A DNA stretch of 62,145 nucleotides. Source: Pseudomonas sp. GD03858. Lineage in GTDB: Bacteria; Pseudomonadota; Gammaproteobacteria; Pseudomonadales; Pseudomonadaceae. The stretch's first letter is position 1. Every line of letters starts with the position of its first letter. This document shows, piece after piece, positions 35,434-44,445 of the stretch. The notes beneath the pieces were generated by a model. The model was given only the letters and a program-made list of their open reading frames with translations, made no database searches and was not told the DNA's origin. Where the stretch lies: NCBI RefSeq assembly GCF_029840925.1, contig NZ_JAOCDM010000022.1:1-62145 (forward strand), read 5' to 3'. A program made the position numbers and the translations under genes.

Positions 35434-38316
35434 ATGATCGCCATGTCCCAGTCGCCATCCCTGCGTCAGCTGCAAGAGACCAACCCCTTCCTGCGTCGCC
35501 ACCTCGGGCCCGATGCCCAGGAGCAGCAGGCCATGCTCGAGGCCCTTGGCGTCGCCAGCCGTGGCGAACTGATCGAGCAGACGGTGCCGCCGGGCATCCG
35601 CTTCAACCGCCCGCTCGACTTGCCGTCGGCCCTCGATGAACAGGCCGCGCTGGCCAGGCTCGCCGATTACGCCGCGCAGAACCAGCTGTGGACAAGCCTG
35701 ATCGGCATGGGCTACCACGCCACCATCACGCCCACCGTCATCCTGCGCAACGTGCTGGAAAACCCCGGCTGGTACACCGCCTACACTCCCTATCAGCCGG
35801 AGATCGCCCAGGGGCGCCTGGAGGCATTGCTGAACTTCCAGCAGATGGTCATCGACCTTGCCGGCCTTCCCCTGGCCAATGCCTCGCTGCTCGACGAAGC
35901 CACGGCCGCCGCCGAAGCCATGGCCCTGGCCAAGCGGGTGGCGCGCAGCAAGAGCAACGCGTTCTTCGCTGACGAGCACTGCCACCCGCAGACCCTGTCG
36001 GTGCTCAAGACCCGCGCCGAGGGCTTCGGTTTCGAGCTGATCGTCGACTCCGTGGACAACCTGGACAAGCACTCGGTGTTCGGCGCGTTGCTCCAGTACC
36101 CGGATACCCACGGCGAGGTCCGCGACCTGCGTCCGCTGATCGAGCAGCTGCATGCCCAGCAGGCCCTGGCCTGTGTCGCCGCCGACATCCTCAGCCTGGT
36201 GGTGCTCACCCCGCCCGGCGAGCTGGGCGCCGATGTGGTGCTCGGCTCCACGCAACGCTTCGGCGTGCCCATGGGGTACGGCGGGCCGCACGCGGCCTAT
36301 TTCGCCTGTCGCGACGACTTCAAGCGGGCCATGCCCGGGCGCATCATCGGCGTATCCCGCGATGCGCGTGGCAACACCGCTCTGCGCATGGCCCTGCAGA
36401 CCCGCGAGCAGCACATTCGCCGCGAGAAGGCCAACTCGAACATCTGCACGGCCCAGGTGCTGCTGGCCAACATCGCCGGTTTCTACGCGGTCTACCACGG
36501 GCCCGAGGGCCTGCAGCGAATCGCCCAGCGCGTGCACCGGCTGACCTTCATCCTTGCCGCAGGCCTCGAAGCCAAGGGCATCAGACGCCTCAATCAGCAC
36601 TTCTTCGACACCTTGACGCTGGATGTCGGCGGCACTCAGGCGGCGATCATCGAAAGCGCCGAGGATGCCCGCGTCAACCTGCGCATCCTCGGGCGCGGCC
36701 ACCTTGGGGTGAGCCTGGACGAAACCTGCGATGAAGCCACGGTGCTGAAGCTGCTCGACATCTTCCTCGGCGTCGATCATGGCCTGGACATCGCCGCGCT
36801 CGACCAGCAGGCTCTGCCCGAAGGCATACCCGGCGCGCTGGTGCGCCGCACACCGTTCCTCCAGCACCCGGTGTTCAACCTGCACCACAGCGAGACCGAG
36901 ATGCTGCGCTACCTCAAGCAGTTGGAGAACAAAGACCTGGCCCTGAACCAGTCGATGATCCCGCTGGGCTCCTGCACCATGAAGCTCAACGCCACCAGCG
37001 AGATGATCCCCATCACCTGGCCTGGGTTCGCCCAGCCGCACCCCTTTGCCCCGGCGGCCCAGGTGCAGGGCTACAAGGCGATGATCGACGAGCTGGAAAG
37101 CTGGTTGTGCGCCATCACCGGGTTCGACGCCATCTGCATGCAGCCCAACTCTGGCGCCCAAGGCGAATACGCCGGGCTGATGGCCATCACCCGCTACCAC
37201 CGCAGCCGCCACCAGCCCGGGCGCACCCTGTGCCTGATCCCGTCATCGGCCCACGGCACCAATCCGGCGTCGGCGCAGATGGCTGGCATGGAGGTGGTGA
37301 TCGTCGAGTGCGACGAGCAGGGCAACATCGATCTCGATGATCTGAAAGCCAAGGCTCACGCGGCGGGCGAGCGGTTGTCGTGCCTGATGGTCACCTACCC
37401 GTCGACCCATGGAGTGTACGAAGAGGGCATTCGCGAGATCTGCGAGGTGATCCACCAGCACGGGGGCCAGGTCTACATGGATGGCGCCAACCTGAACGCA
37501 CAGGTGGGGCTGGCGCGACCGGCGGACATCGGCGCCGACGTGTCGCACATGAACCTGCACAAGACCTTCTGCATCCCGCATGGCGGAGGTGGCCCGGGCA
37601 TGGGACCGATCGGCATCCGCGCCCACCTCAAGCCGTTCGTCGCCAGTCATCCGGTGGTTCCGGTGCCGGGCCTGGACCCGAACAACAGCGCCGTCAGCGC
37701 CGCGCCCTGGGGCAGTGCCAGCATCCTGCCGATCAGCTGGATGTACATCGCCATGATGGGGCCGCAACTGGCCGATGCCAGCGAGGTGGCGATCCTGTCG
37801 GCCAACTACCTGGCCAGCCAGCTGCGTGACGCCTTCCCGGTGCTCTATCGCGGGCGCAACCAGCGGGTGGCCCACGAATGCATCCTCGACCTGCGCCCGC
37901 TCAAGGCGCTTACCGGCATCACCGAGGAGGATGTGGCCAAGCGTCTGATGGACTATGGCTTCCATGCGCCGACCATGTCGTTCCCTGTGCCGGGCACCTT
38001 GATGGTCGAGCCGACCGAAAGCGAGTCGAAGGCCGAGCTGGATCGTTTCGTCGAGGCGATGCTGGCGATCCGCGCGGAGATCGCCCAGGTGCAGGAAGGC
38101 AACTGGCCGGCCGAGGACAACCCACTCAAGCATGCGCCGCACACCCTGGCCGACGTGCTGGCGCCATGGAGCAGGCCCTACACCCTCGAACAGGGCATCG
38201 CCCCCAGTGCTCACGCGCGCCAGCACAAATACTGGCCGGCGGTGAACCGGGTCGACAACGTGTATGGGGACAGGAATCTGTTCTGCGCGTGCGTGCCGGT
38301 GGAGGCGTATCGCTGA
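35434..38316 (+). CDS. gcvP: Glycine dehydrogenase (decarboxylating), P protein
   Basis: GcvP is the PLP enzyme that decarboxylates glycine and loads the aminomethyl group onto GcvH. The 960-residue polypeptide is the fused form, with N-half [19 protein letters not shown] and [13 protein letters not shown], and C-half [18 protein letters not shown]. The PLP lysine is in [20 protein letters not shown], Lys710 counted from this start. ATG 35434 and ATG 35443 ([11 protein letters not shown]) are both possible: AGGAAGAG lies very close to the first and 13 bases from the second. No terminator is seen; a REP pair follows. Confidence 0.95.
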   Translation: MIAMSQSPSLRQLQETNPFLRRHLGPDAQEQQAMLEALGVASRGELIEQTVPPGIRFNRPLDLPSALDEQAALARLADYAAQNQLWTSLIGMGYHATITPTVILRNVLENPGWYTAYTPYQPEIAQGRLEALLNFQQMVIDLAGLPLANASLLDEATAAAEAMALAKRVARSKSNAFFADEHCHPQTLSVLKTRAEGFGFELIVDSVDNLDKHSVFGALLQYPDTHGEVRDLRPLIEQLHAQQALACVAADILSLVVLTPPGELGADVVLGSTQRFGVPMGYGGPHAAYFACRDDFKRAMPGRIIGVSRDARGNTALRMALQTREQHIRREKANSNICTAQVLLANIAGFYAVYHGPEGLQRIAQRVHRLTFILAAGLEAKGIRRLNQHFFDTLTLDVGGTQAAIIESAEDARVNLRILGRGHLGVSLDETCDEATVLKLLDIFLGVDHGLDIAALDQQALPEGIPGALVRRTPFLQHPVFNLHHSETEMLRYLKQLENKDLALNQSMIPLGSCTMKLNATSEMIPITWPGFAQPHPFAPAAQVQGYKAMIDELESWLCAITGFDAICMQPNSGAQGEYAGLMAITRYHRSRHQPGRTLCLIPSSAHGTNPASAQMAGMEVVIVECDEQGNIDLDDLKAKAHAAGERLSCLMVTYPSTHGVYEEGIREICEVIHQHGGQVYMDGANLNAQVGLARPADIGADVSHMNLHKTFCIPHGGGGPGMGPIGIRAHLKPFVASHPVVPVPGLDPNNSAVSAAPWGSASILPISWMYIAMMGPQLADASEVAILSANYLASQLRDAFPVLYRGRNQRVAHECILDLRPLKALTGITEEDVAKRLMDYGFHAPTMSFPVPGTLMVEPTESESKAELDRFVEAMLAIRAEIAQVQEGNWPAEDNPLKHAPHTLADVLAPWSRPYTLEQGIAPSAHARQHKYWPAVNRVDNVYGDRNLFCACVPVEAYR

Positions 38317-38337
38317 GGCCGCGTCGGCTGGACTTTT

Positions 38338-38421
38338 TTGCGGGTAAATCCGCCCCCACAGGTGGACTATCCAGCCTTGCCAGGCGCGGTGATCTCTGTG
38401 GGAGCGGGTTTACCCGCGAAG
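38338..38421. repeat. REP pair after gcvP
   Basis: Facing halves TTGCGGGTAAATCCGCCCCC and GGGAGCGGGTTTACCCGCGA fill most of the gap between the convergent gcvP and DUF2388 genes. Confidence 0.85.
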
Positions 38422-38443
38422 CGGATGACGCAGTGGATAACGG

Positions 38444-38758
38444 TTACTCGGCAACGGCGTTCTTGGCCAGGATGGCGTTGGCCAGTTCCATGTCGCTGGC
38501 CTGCACGCCCGGGTTGTCCGCGCGCACCTGACGCATCGCTGCTTCCAGGAACGGTCCGCGGATGGCGCCTTCACTGGCGACGAAGCTGCCGGCGTCGTCC
38601 TGGGCGGCGACGATCAGCTTGTGATCCTTGAACGTCAGGTAGGTCGAGGCGGTGGTCGCACCGGAGGAGATGATATTGCGCCAGAACGTGTCGGCCATGG
38701 CGGAGCCAATGGGCAGCGAGAACAGGACGGTGGCTGCGATGGCAGTTTTGAAACGCAT
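38444..38758 (-). CDS. DUF2388-family exported protein
   Basis: The 104-residue protein has a signal peptide (MRFKTAIAATVLFSLPIGSAMA-D) and the DUF2388 core TFWRNIISSGATTASTYLTF, DHKLIVAAQDDAGSFVASEG. The family is largely confined to Pseudomonas and related genera and has no known function. AGGTG lies before the ATG. It follows the GspE-like gene on the same strand after 92 bp, which holds enough AT-rich sequence for its own promoter. Confidence 0.85.
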   Translation of the reverse strand: MRFKTAIAATVLFSLPIGSAMADTFWRNIISSGATTASTYLTFKDHKLIVAAQDDAGSFVASEGAIRGPFLEAAMRQVRADNPGVQASDMELANAILAKNAVAE

Positions 38759-38850
38759 GATGAATCACCTCGGTCGATGAGGGCTGTTGAGATGCCGGTT
38801 TGATCGCTTTTGTCACTGCCAAGTTCCCGGTCAGACAGGGGAATTCTTAC

Positions 38851-40533
38851 TTATCCACAGACACGCAGTACCTCTTCGGCGCAGGTCAGACCCTGGTCGA
38901 TCTTGTCCTGCGCGCAGCACCTCAGGTCGCGCAGGCCATCCGCGCTGGCCTGCCGCCGCAGGGCGGCGAGATCCGTGGCCGGGGTGATTCGCTCGCGCAA
39001 GGGGGCGCTGACCCTGAGCAGCTCGAACAGCCCGGTGCGTCCATGAAAGCCCGTTCCCCGGCACTGGCGGCAGGCCTGGCGATCCTCCGGTAGGGTATCG
39101 CGACATTCCGGGCACAGGGTGCGTACCAGGCGCTGGGCCATGACGCCGATCAGGGTGGCCTTGATCAGGTAGTCGGCGACCCCGAGTTCTTGCAGGCGGG
39201 TGATCGCGCTGCAGGCGTCGTTGGTGTGCAGGGTCGAGAGCACCAGGTGTCCGGTGAGGGCTGCCTGCACCGCTACCTGGGCGGTTTCGCGGTCGCGGAT
39301 CTCGCCGATCATGATGATGTCCGGGTCCTGGCGCAGCAAGGCGCGCACGCCATTGGCGAAGTCCAGGTCCAGGGCGGGCTGGACTTGCAACTGGTTGAAC
39401 GAGGGCTCCAACCGTTCGATCGGGTCTTCGATGCTGCACAGGTTTACCTGGGGGGTGGCGAGGTGCCTGAGACTGGCGTACAGCGTGCTGGTCTTGCCCG
39501 AGCCGGTAGGGCCGGTCACCAGCACGATGCCCTGGCGTTGCCGCAGCAGTGCCTGCCATTGCGCCAGCAGTCTGCCGCCCAGGCCCAGGTGCTCGAGGGT
39601 TTCATGCCGTTGCTGCGGGTCGAACAGGCGCAGTACCAGCTTTTCACCGTAAGGGGTGGGGAGCGTGGAAAGGCGCAGTTCCACTTCGGCCCCACCGGGC
39701 AGCCGGGTCTTCAGGCGGCCATCCTGTGGCCGGCGCTTTTCCGCGACGTTCATCCGCCCCAGATGCTTCAAACGGCTGATCATCGCCAGGGCGACGCCGG
39801 CCGGAAACGCATACACCGCATGCAGCAGGCCATCGATACGCAGGCGCAGGTGCCCTTGTTCGCGGCGCGGTTCCAGATGGACATCGCTGGCGCGTTGTTC
39901 GATGGCGTACTGCAGCATCCAGTCGACGATATGCGCGATGTGGGCGTCGTCGGCACTGGCGTGGGCATGGCCGTCGCCCAGTTCGAGCAGGTGCTCCAGC
40001 TCGCCGAGAGGGGGCGTTGGCGCCGGCCCCGCGCCACGCACCGAGCGGGCCAGGCCGAAGAAGGTCGCGCTCAGTTGGCGGATCTGCCGAGGGCTGGCCA
40101 GTACCCGGTGTATGACCTTGCCCAAGCTGCGGCTCAGATCGGCCTCCCATTCGCGCTGATACGGCTGGGCGCTGGCCACGGTGATGCTGTTCTCGTCCAG
40201 GGCCACGGCAAGGATGCCGTGACGTTGGGCGAAGGCCGCGGACATCAGGTTGGCGACGCTTGGCAGGTCGACCTGCAGCGGGTCGATATCCAGGTAGGGC
40301 TGGCCAACCTGGGGCGCCAGCCAGCGGCACAGGGCATCGAGGTCGAGTGGCTGGCCGGATTGAAGCGGGTCCGGCAGGGCGAGCTCGGCGATCAGTTCGA
40401 GCGGGTGCTGGTCGGGGCGCGCCTTGGCCCGTGCGAGGGCCTTGAGGGCGTCGCTGGCGCTGATTCGCTGCTCGGTCAGCAGGGCCTGGAGCAGGCGGTT
40501 GAAGTCAAGATCATGGGAGGTGTTGGCGTACAT
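38851..40533 (-). CDS. GspE/PilB-family type II secretion or pilus ATPase, orphan
   Basis: The 560-residue hexameric ATPase has an N-terminal MshEN-like domain (about 1-160), an N2 domain with ASDVHLEPR, then the motor core: Walker A GPTGSGKTST (341-350), Asp box IEDPIERL, Walker B DPDIIMIGEIRD (403-414) and His box TGHLVLSTLHTNDA. A zinc-binding tetracysteine module (CPECRD...CRQCRGTGF) follows, as in GspE and PilB. All catalytic motifs are intact, but no secretin, pseudopilin or inner-membrane platform gene is adjacent, so its partner machine must lie elsewhere. Confidence 0.92.
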   Translation of the reverse strand: MYANTSHDLDFNRLLQALLTEQRISASDALKALARAKARPDQHPLELIAELALPDPLQSGQPLDLDALCRWLAPQVGQPYLDIDPLQVDLPSVANLMSAAFAQRHGILAVALDENSITVASAQPYQREWEADLSRSLGKVIHRVLASPRQIRQLSATFFGLARSVRGAGPAPTPPLGELEHLLELGDGHAHASADDAHIAHIVDWMLQYAIEQRASDVHLEPRREQGHLRLRIDGLLHAVYAFPAGVALAMISRLKHLGRMNVAEKRRPQDGRLKTRLPGGAEVELRLSTLPTPYGEKLVLRLFDPQQRHETLEHLGLGGRLLAQWQALLRQRQGIVLVTGPTGSGKTSTLYASLRHLATPQVNLCSIEDPIERLEPSFNQLQVQPALDLDFANGVRALLRQDPDIIMIGEIRDRETAQVAVQAALTGHLVLSTLHTNDACSAITRLQELGVADYLIKATLIGVMAQRLVRTLCPECRDTLPEDRQACRQCRGTGFHGRTGLFELLRVSAPLRERITPATDLAALRRQASADGLRDLRCCAQDKIDQGLTCAEEVLRVCG

Positions 40534-40631
40534 GACGGCATCCTTGCCAGGTGAAGAGTCGCCTGGGCAAGGCTAGCCGCGACGGGCCGATGGCAGCGGT
40601 ACAAAGGGTTTCGGGATCTTGCCATGGCCCT

Positions 40632-40958
40632 TCAGCGGGTCGAGACCTCCGCCAGTTGCGGGGCATTGTCGAGGCGAACCCCGGTCACGCAGACCAGGTT
40701 GCGCAACTTCTGGGCGATTACTTCGGCGCGATGCCAGCTCAGGCCGGCGACGCCGATGGCCACGTCCAGCAGGTCGTCGTGCTGGCTCACCTGCACGCTG
40801 TGCGGGGTGAGGAACTGCAAGGCGAACAGGTTGAGTACCCGGCACAGGCTGTCTGGCTCGATCTCGGTCTGCAGGTGGTAGCGCACGCTGCTGTGGGCGG
40901 CGTTGGCGGCCCAGGCGTCGGTGCGGGGCGAGGGGAGGGGCCGTTCGAGTAGGTTCAT
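40632..40958 (-). CDS. Small ACT-like hypothetical protein
   Basis: The 108-residue protein has a beta-alpha-beta pattern like an ACT or IlvM-type fold: VRYHLQTEIEPDSLCRVLNL, then HSVQVSQHDDLLDVAIGVAG, then AEVIAQKLRNLVCVTGVRL. No catalytic domain is present. It is divergent from an Lrp/AsnC regulator across 126 bp containing a palindrome (41029-41047), so it is probably a target of that regulator and may sense an amino acid. Function is otherwise unknown. Confidence 0.7.
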   Translation of the reverse strand: MNLLERPLPSPRTDAWAANAAHSSVRYHLQTEIEPDSLCRVLNLFALQFLTPHSVQVSQHDDLLDVAIGVAGLSWHRAEVIAQKLRNLVCVTGVRLDNAPQLAEVSTR

Positions 40959-41028
40959 GCTGGATCTCCGCGAAAGTGGGAAGATTCTTGCACGTCGTTC
41001 GCGGCATTTTTTCGCTATGATTCCGTTG

Positions 41029-41047
41029 ATTCGCGCATTGTGCGAAT
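41029..41047. promoter_or_regulatory. Palindromic operator candidate between the Lrp-type regulator and its neighbour
   Basis: ATTCGCGCA-T-TGTGCGAAT is a 9+1+9 inverted repeat with one mismatch, 38 bp before the Lrp-type gene. Lrp/AsnC proteins usually bind such sites and repress their own gene. Confidence 0.5.
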
Positions 41048-41084
41048 TGTTCTATCTGAATTTTTCTTGATTAAGGAATTTTTT

Positions 41085-41555
41085 ATGCGATCTGACTTGG
41101 ATGCCTATGACCGACGCATCCTGGAGTTGCTGCAGGAGGACGCGTCACTGTCCAGCGCGCAGATCGCCGAGCGCGTGGGGCTCTCGCAGTCACCTTGTTG
41201 GCGGCGCATTCAGCGCTTGCGGGACGAGGGCGTGATTCGCGGGCAGGTGACCTTGCTGGACCGCAAGAAAGTGGGCCTGAACACGCAGATCTTCGCCGAA
41301 GTGAAGCTCAACGCCCACGGGCGCTCGAACTTCGCCGAGTTCACCGAGGCGATCCGCGGCTTTCCCGAGGTTCTGGAGTGCTATGTGCTGATGGGGGCGG
41401 TGGACTTCCTGCTGCGCATCGTCACCTCGGATATCGAGGCTTACGAGCGGTTCTTCTTCGAAAAGCTGTCGAACGTGCCGGGTATCCAGGAGGTGAACTC
41501 GATCGTGGCGCTTTCGGAGATCAAGTCGACCACGAGCTTGCCATTGAGGCCCTGA
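41085..41555 (+). CDS. Lrp/AsnC-family transcriptional regulator
   Basis: The 156-residue regulator has an N-terminal helix-turn-helix (LDAYDRRILELLQEDASLSS, then LSQSPCWRRIQRLRDEGVIRG) and a C-terminal RAM/ACT ligand domain (about 65-150). ATG 41085 has AAGGAA nine bases upstream; the longer open frame adds a poor leader. The ligand is probably an amino acid. It diverges from the small ACT-like gene and a palindrome lies between them. Confidence 0.93.
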   Translation: MRSDLDAYDRRILELLQEDASLSSAQIAERVGLSQSPCWRRIQRLRDEGVIRGQVTLLDRKKVGLNTQIFAEVKLNAHGRSNFAEFTEAIRGFPEVLECYVLMGAVDFLLRIVTSDIEAYERFFFEKLSNVPGIQEVNSIVALSEIKSTTSLPLRP

Positions 41556-41561
41556 AGCGTC

Positions 41562-41604
41562 GATCGCGGGGCAAGCCCGCTCCTGCGCAGTGCAGGAGCG
41601 GGCA
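41562..41604. repeat. REP element with partial second copy
   Basis: GATCGCGGGGCAAGCCCGCTCCTGC and its partial inverted copy GCAGGAGCGGGC lie between the convergent Lrp-type and CYTH-CHAD genes. Confidence 0.75.
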
Positions 41605-41612
41605 GTGCAGGC

Positions 41613-42992
41613 TCAGGCCTTGAGCAGGTGTTTCCAGGCGCGGTTCTGCTCGATGGTGCGAGCCTGTTCGATGCGGGCTTCGAGCAGTTCTTCCTTGCCT
41701 TCTTCGACCAGCGGCAGCTCGGCCAGCTCGTGCAGCTTGTTCAGCTCGCCGTAGAGGCGGTCCTGCTGCGGCAGGTCCAGCACCTGGCGGGCGTGGTGCA
41801 GCCAGGTCTGGATGCCTTCGATGCGCGGCAACTGCTCGGCCAGGTCCTCGGGGCGCTGCACGTACAGCGGCAGTTTAAGGGCGCGGGACTCCTCGCCCAG
41901 CAGGTGCTGCAGCCAGCTGGCCAGCTGCGCCTTGCCCTGGCGCTCGCCACGGCCCTTGCGCTCGGCGGTCCAGGCGCGGGCGGTCAGCCAGCGCGCGGTC
42001 TCCAGGGAGAACTGGCCCCAACGCGGGTCTTCCAGCTCTTCGGCGAACTGCTCGGGAGCGGCGCGGCGAATGTCCTCGTCATCGTTGCCGGCCAGCACCA
42101 GCGGGCGCCAGTCTTCCAGCAGCGCGTCGAGGCTGGCGCGCAGGGCGCGGGTAGTCGGGCGCGGCGCGGCTTGGCCAAGGCTGGCGGTGAGGGCGCGCAG
42201 TTCGGCCAGGCAACGAACCCAATCCTGCAGCAGGCGCCAGTGGCCATTGTGGCGATACTGCTCGGCCAGGCGCTGGCTGCTGCCCAGCAGTTGCCAGGCG
42301 AGGGCGGCGTAGGCTTCGTCCAGCGGCATCTCGGCCTGCAGTTCGGTCACCGGCAGGCCCAGCTCGTAGCTGTCCGGATCGAGCAGGCGGTAGCCGCGCT
42401 CGGCCTTGCTGATGTCGCAGGGCATCAGCGCCAGCGTGGCGGCGAGCTCGGCGGCCAGCTCCAGCAGCGCCTCAGGGGTGCCTTCACGCAGTTCCAGCTC
42501 CAGCTCGCAGATCTCTTCCTTGCGCTTGTCGGCGATCACGAAGCCCTGGTCGAGGGCGGCCTCGATCACCACTTTGGCCTTGCCACGGCCCCAGGCGATC
42601 TCGGCGTACTCACGGGTGAAATCGGTGGTGAACAGCGGCTTGATGGTCTTCTTGTCCAGCTCGGCCAGTTGCTCGGGCCAGCAGCTGGCATCGAGCTTCT
42701 TCAGGTCGAGCTTGACCTTGTCCAGGTACCACTCGTATTCGTTGCGCTCGGACAGCCCGGCCACGCTCTGCCCACGGCACTTCAGCGTCTGGATGATGAC
42801 CTCGCCATCACGGCGCAGGCGCAGGGCGACGCGGGCGGCGGACAGGTCGCGCTCCGGGGTGTCGAAGTACTGGTTGAGCAGTTCGCGGGTCTGCCAGCCG
42901 GACTTGTTGCGCTTTTTCAGCAGAGGGTGCTCGCGCAGGGCGGCAAGGGTCTCGCGGCTGGCGCGGAGTTTGAGTTCGGTTTCTTTGTGCAT
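41613..42992 (-). CDS. Inorganic triphosphatase, CYTH and CHAD domains (YgiF-like)
   Basis: The 459-residue protein has an N-terminal CYTH domain (about 1-205), starting MHKETELKLRAS with the ExExK metal-binding motif, and a C-terminal helical CHAD domain (about 215-450) that binds polyphosphate. E. coli YgiF with the same layout hydrolyses inorganic triphosphate. ATG 42992 is the start because the ExExK motif always sits at the very N-terminus. It diverges from argE, with a REP half-site between. Confidence 0.9.
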   Translation of the reverse strand: MHKETELKLRASRETLAALREHPLLKKRNKSGWQTRELLNQYFDTPERDLSAARVALRLRRDGEVIIQTLKCRGQSVAGLSERNEYEWYLDKVKLDLKKLDASCWPEQLAELDKKTIKPLFTTDFTREYAEIAWGRGKAKVVIEAALDQGFVIADKRKEEICELELELREGTPEALLELAAELAATLALMPCDISKAERGYRLLDPDSYELGLPVTELQAEMPLDEAYAALAWQLLGSSQRLAEQYRHNGHWRLLQDWVRCLAELRALTASLGQAAPRPTTRALRASLDALLEDWRPLVLAGNDDEDIRRAAPEQFAEELEDPRWGQFSLETARWLTARAWTAERKGRGERQGKAQLASWLQHLLGEESRALKLPLYVQRPEDLAEQLPRIEGIQTWLHHARQVLDLPQQDRLYGELNKLHELAELPLVEEGKEELLEARIEQARTIEQNRAWKHLLKA

Positions 42993-43069
42993 CGCGGGCT
43001 CGGAAGGAGGGGCATCGTTGTCGAGCAGTCTACAGGAGTCGGGGGATGACTGTCGGTCCGTGCCGCCCC

Positions 43070-43089
43070 TTCGCGGGTAAACCCGCGAA
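43070..43089. repeat. Short REP half-site
   Basis: TTCGCGGGT-AA-ACCCGCGAA is a perfect 9+2+9 palindrome matching the core of the REP family without its flanks, in the divergent gap between the triphosphatase and argE genes. Confidence 0.7.
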
Positions 43090-43177
43090 AGACGCGCAAC
43101 GCGGTCCCGGTAATGGCTTGCTCTACTAAGGGATTGCATTGTTATGATGACCTTCGATGCCGCCGAGGAGTCCGCGC

Positions 43178-44320
43178 ATGCCGTTGCCGTCGCTGAAAGA
43201 ACAGTTCGCCGCCCTGATCGCCGCCCCCTCGGTCAGTTGCACCCAGGCGGCGCTCGACCAGTCCAACCGCCCGGTCATCGACCTGCTGGCCGGCTGGCTG
43301 GGCGATCTCGGTTTCGCCTGCGAGATCCAGCAGGTCAGCCCCGGCAAGTTCAACCTGCTGGCCAGCCGCGGCACCGGCCCCGGCGGCCTGGTGCTGGCCG
43401 GGCACAGCGACACCGTGCCGTACGACCCGCAGCTGTGGAGCAGCGACCCGCTGAAACTCACCGAAGTCGATGGCCGCTGGGTCGGCCTGGGCAGCTGCGA
43501 CATGAAAGGCTTCTTCGCACTGGTCATCGACGCGGTGATCCCGCTGCTCGAACACGATTTCAAGCAGCCGCTGCTGATCCTCGCCACCTGCGACGAGGAA
43601 AGCTCCATGTCCGGCGCCCGGGCCCTGGCCGAAGCCGGCCAGCCGCTCGGGCGGGCGGCGGTGATCGGCGAGCCCACCGGGCTCAAGCCGATCCGCATGC
43701 ACAAGGGCATTCTCATGGATCGCATCGATATCCTCGGACGCAGCGGCCATTCGTCGGATCCGAGCCTGGGGCGCAGCGCCCTGGAGGCGATGCATGCGGT
43801 GATGGGCGAGTTGATGGCCCTGCGCCGTGACTGGCAGGAAAAATACCGCAACCCGCAGTTCAGCGTGCCGGTCCCGACCCTGAACTTCGGCTGTATCCAC
43901 GGTGGCGACAACCCCAATCGTATCTGCGGCCAGTGCGCCCTGGAGTTCGACCTGCGTCCGCTGCCGGGCATGGACGTCGAGCCGCTGCGCGCGGCGATCC
44001 GCGCCAAGCTCGCGCCGCTGGCCGAGCGGCTGGAGGTGCGTATCGACTATGCGCCGCTGTTCCCCGAAGTGCCGCCATTCGAGCAGGCCGCCGACAGCGA
44101 GCTGGTGCGCCTGGCCGAACGCCTGACCGGCCATCGCGCCGAAGCGGTGGCCTTCGGCACCGAAGCGCCTTATCTTCAGCAGCTCGGTTGCCAGACCATC
44201 GTGCTCGGCCCCGGCGACATCGCCTGCGCCCACCAGCCAGGCGAGTACCTTGAAATGTCACGTATCGAGCCTACCGTGCGTCTATTGCGTGACCTGATCC
44301 GGCACTACTGCCTGGATTAA
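43178..44320 (+). CDS. argE: Acetylornithine deacetylase
   Basis: ArgE removes the acetyl group from N-acetylornithine with a metal-dependent M20 peptidase fold. ATG 43178 (MPLPSLKEQFAALIAAPSVS) has GAGGAG eight bases upstream; an earlier ATG at 43157 lacks one. Motifs seen are LAGHSDTVPYD and GLGSCDMKGFFALV (metal ligands), TCDEESSMSGAR (catalytic Glu pair) and the final His in IACAHQPGEYLE. It has 380 residues. argA follows after 125 bp, and this pair is conserved in pseudomonads. Confidence 0.93.
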   Translation: MPLPSLKEQFAALIAAPSVSCTQAALDQSNRPVIDLLAGWLGDLGFACEIQQVSPGKFNLLASRGTGPGGLVLAGHSDTVPYDPQLWSSDPLKLTEVDGRWVGLGSCDMKGFFALVIDAVIPLLEHDFKQPLLILATCDEESSMSGARALAEAGQPLGRAAVIGEPTGLKPIRMHKGILMDRIDILGRSGHSSDPSLGRSALEAMHAVMGELMALRRDWQEKYRNPQFSVPVPTLNFGCIHGGDNPNRICGQCALEFDLRPLPGMDVEPLRAAIRAKLAPLAERLEVRIDYAPLFPEVPPFEQAADSELVRLAERLTGHRAEAVAFGTEAPYLQQLGCQTIVLGPGDIACAHQPGEYLEMSRIEPTVRLLRDLIRHYCLD

Positions 44321-44445
44321 ACGTCCATCGACCTGATTCGTTTCTGCCTAGAGGAGACCGCGCGTGACCGCAAGCCTGTTCCGACGATGACTTTCGAACG
44401 TTGTGCGCCTTTTCGTTCTCCGTTCACTTATCCACAGGCCCTGTC

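Noticed and set aside
34330..37212. 960-codon antisense frame across gcvT, gcvH and gcvP
   Set aside because: It crosses three well-supported genes and an intergenic REP and has no recognisable domain; a high-GC shadow.
38317..38443. Small gene between gcvP and the DUF2388 gene
   Set aside because: The frames there are translated REP DNA without ribosome binding sites.
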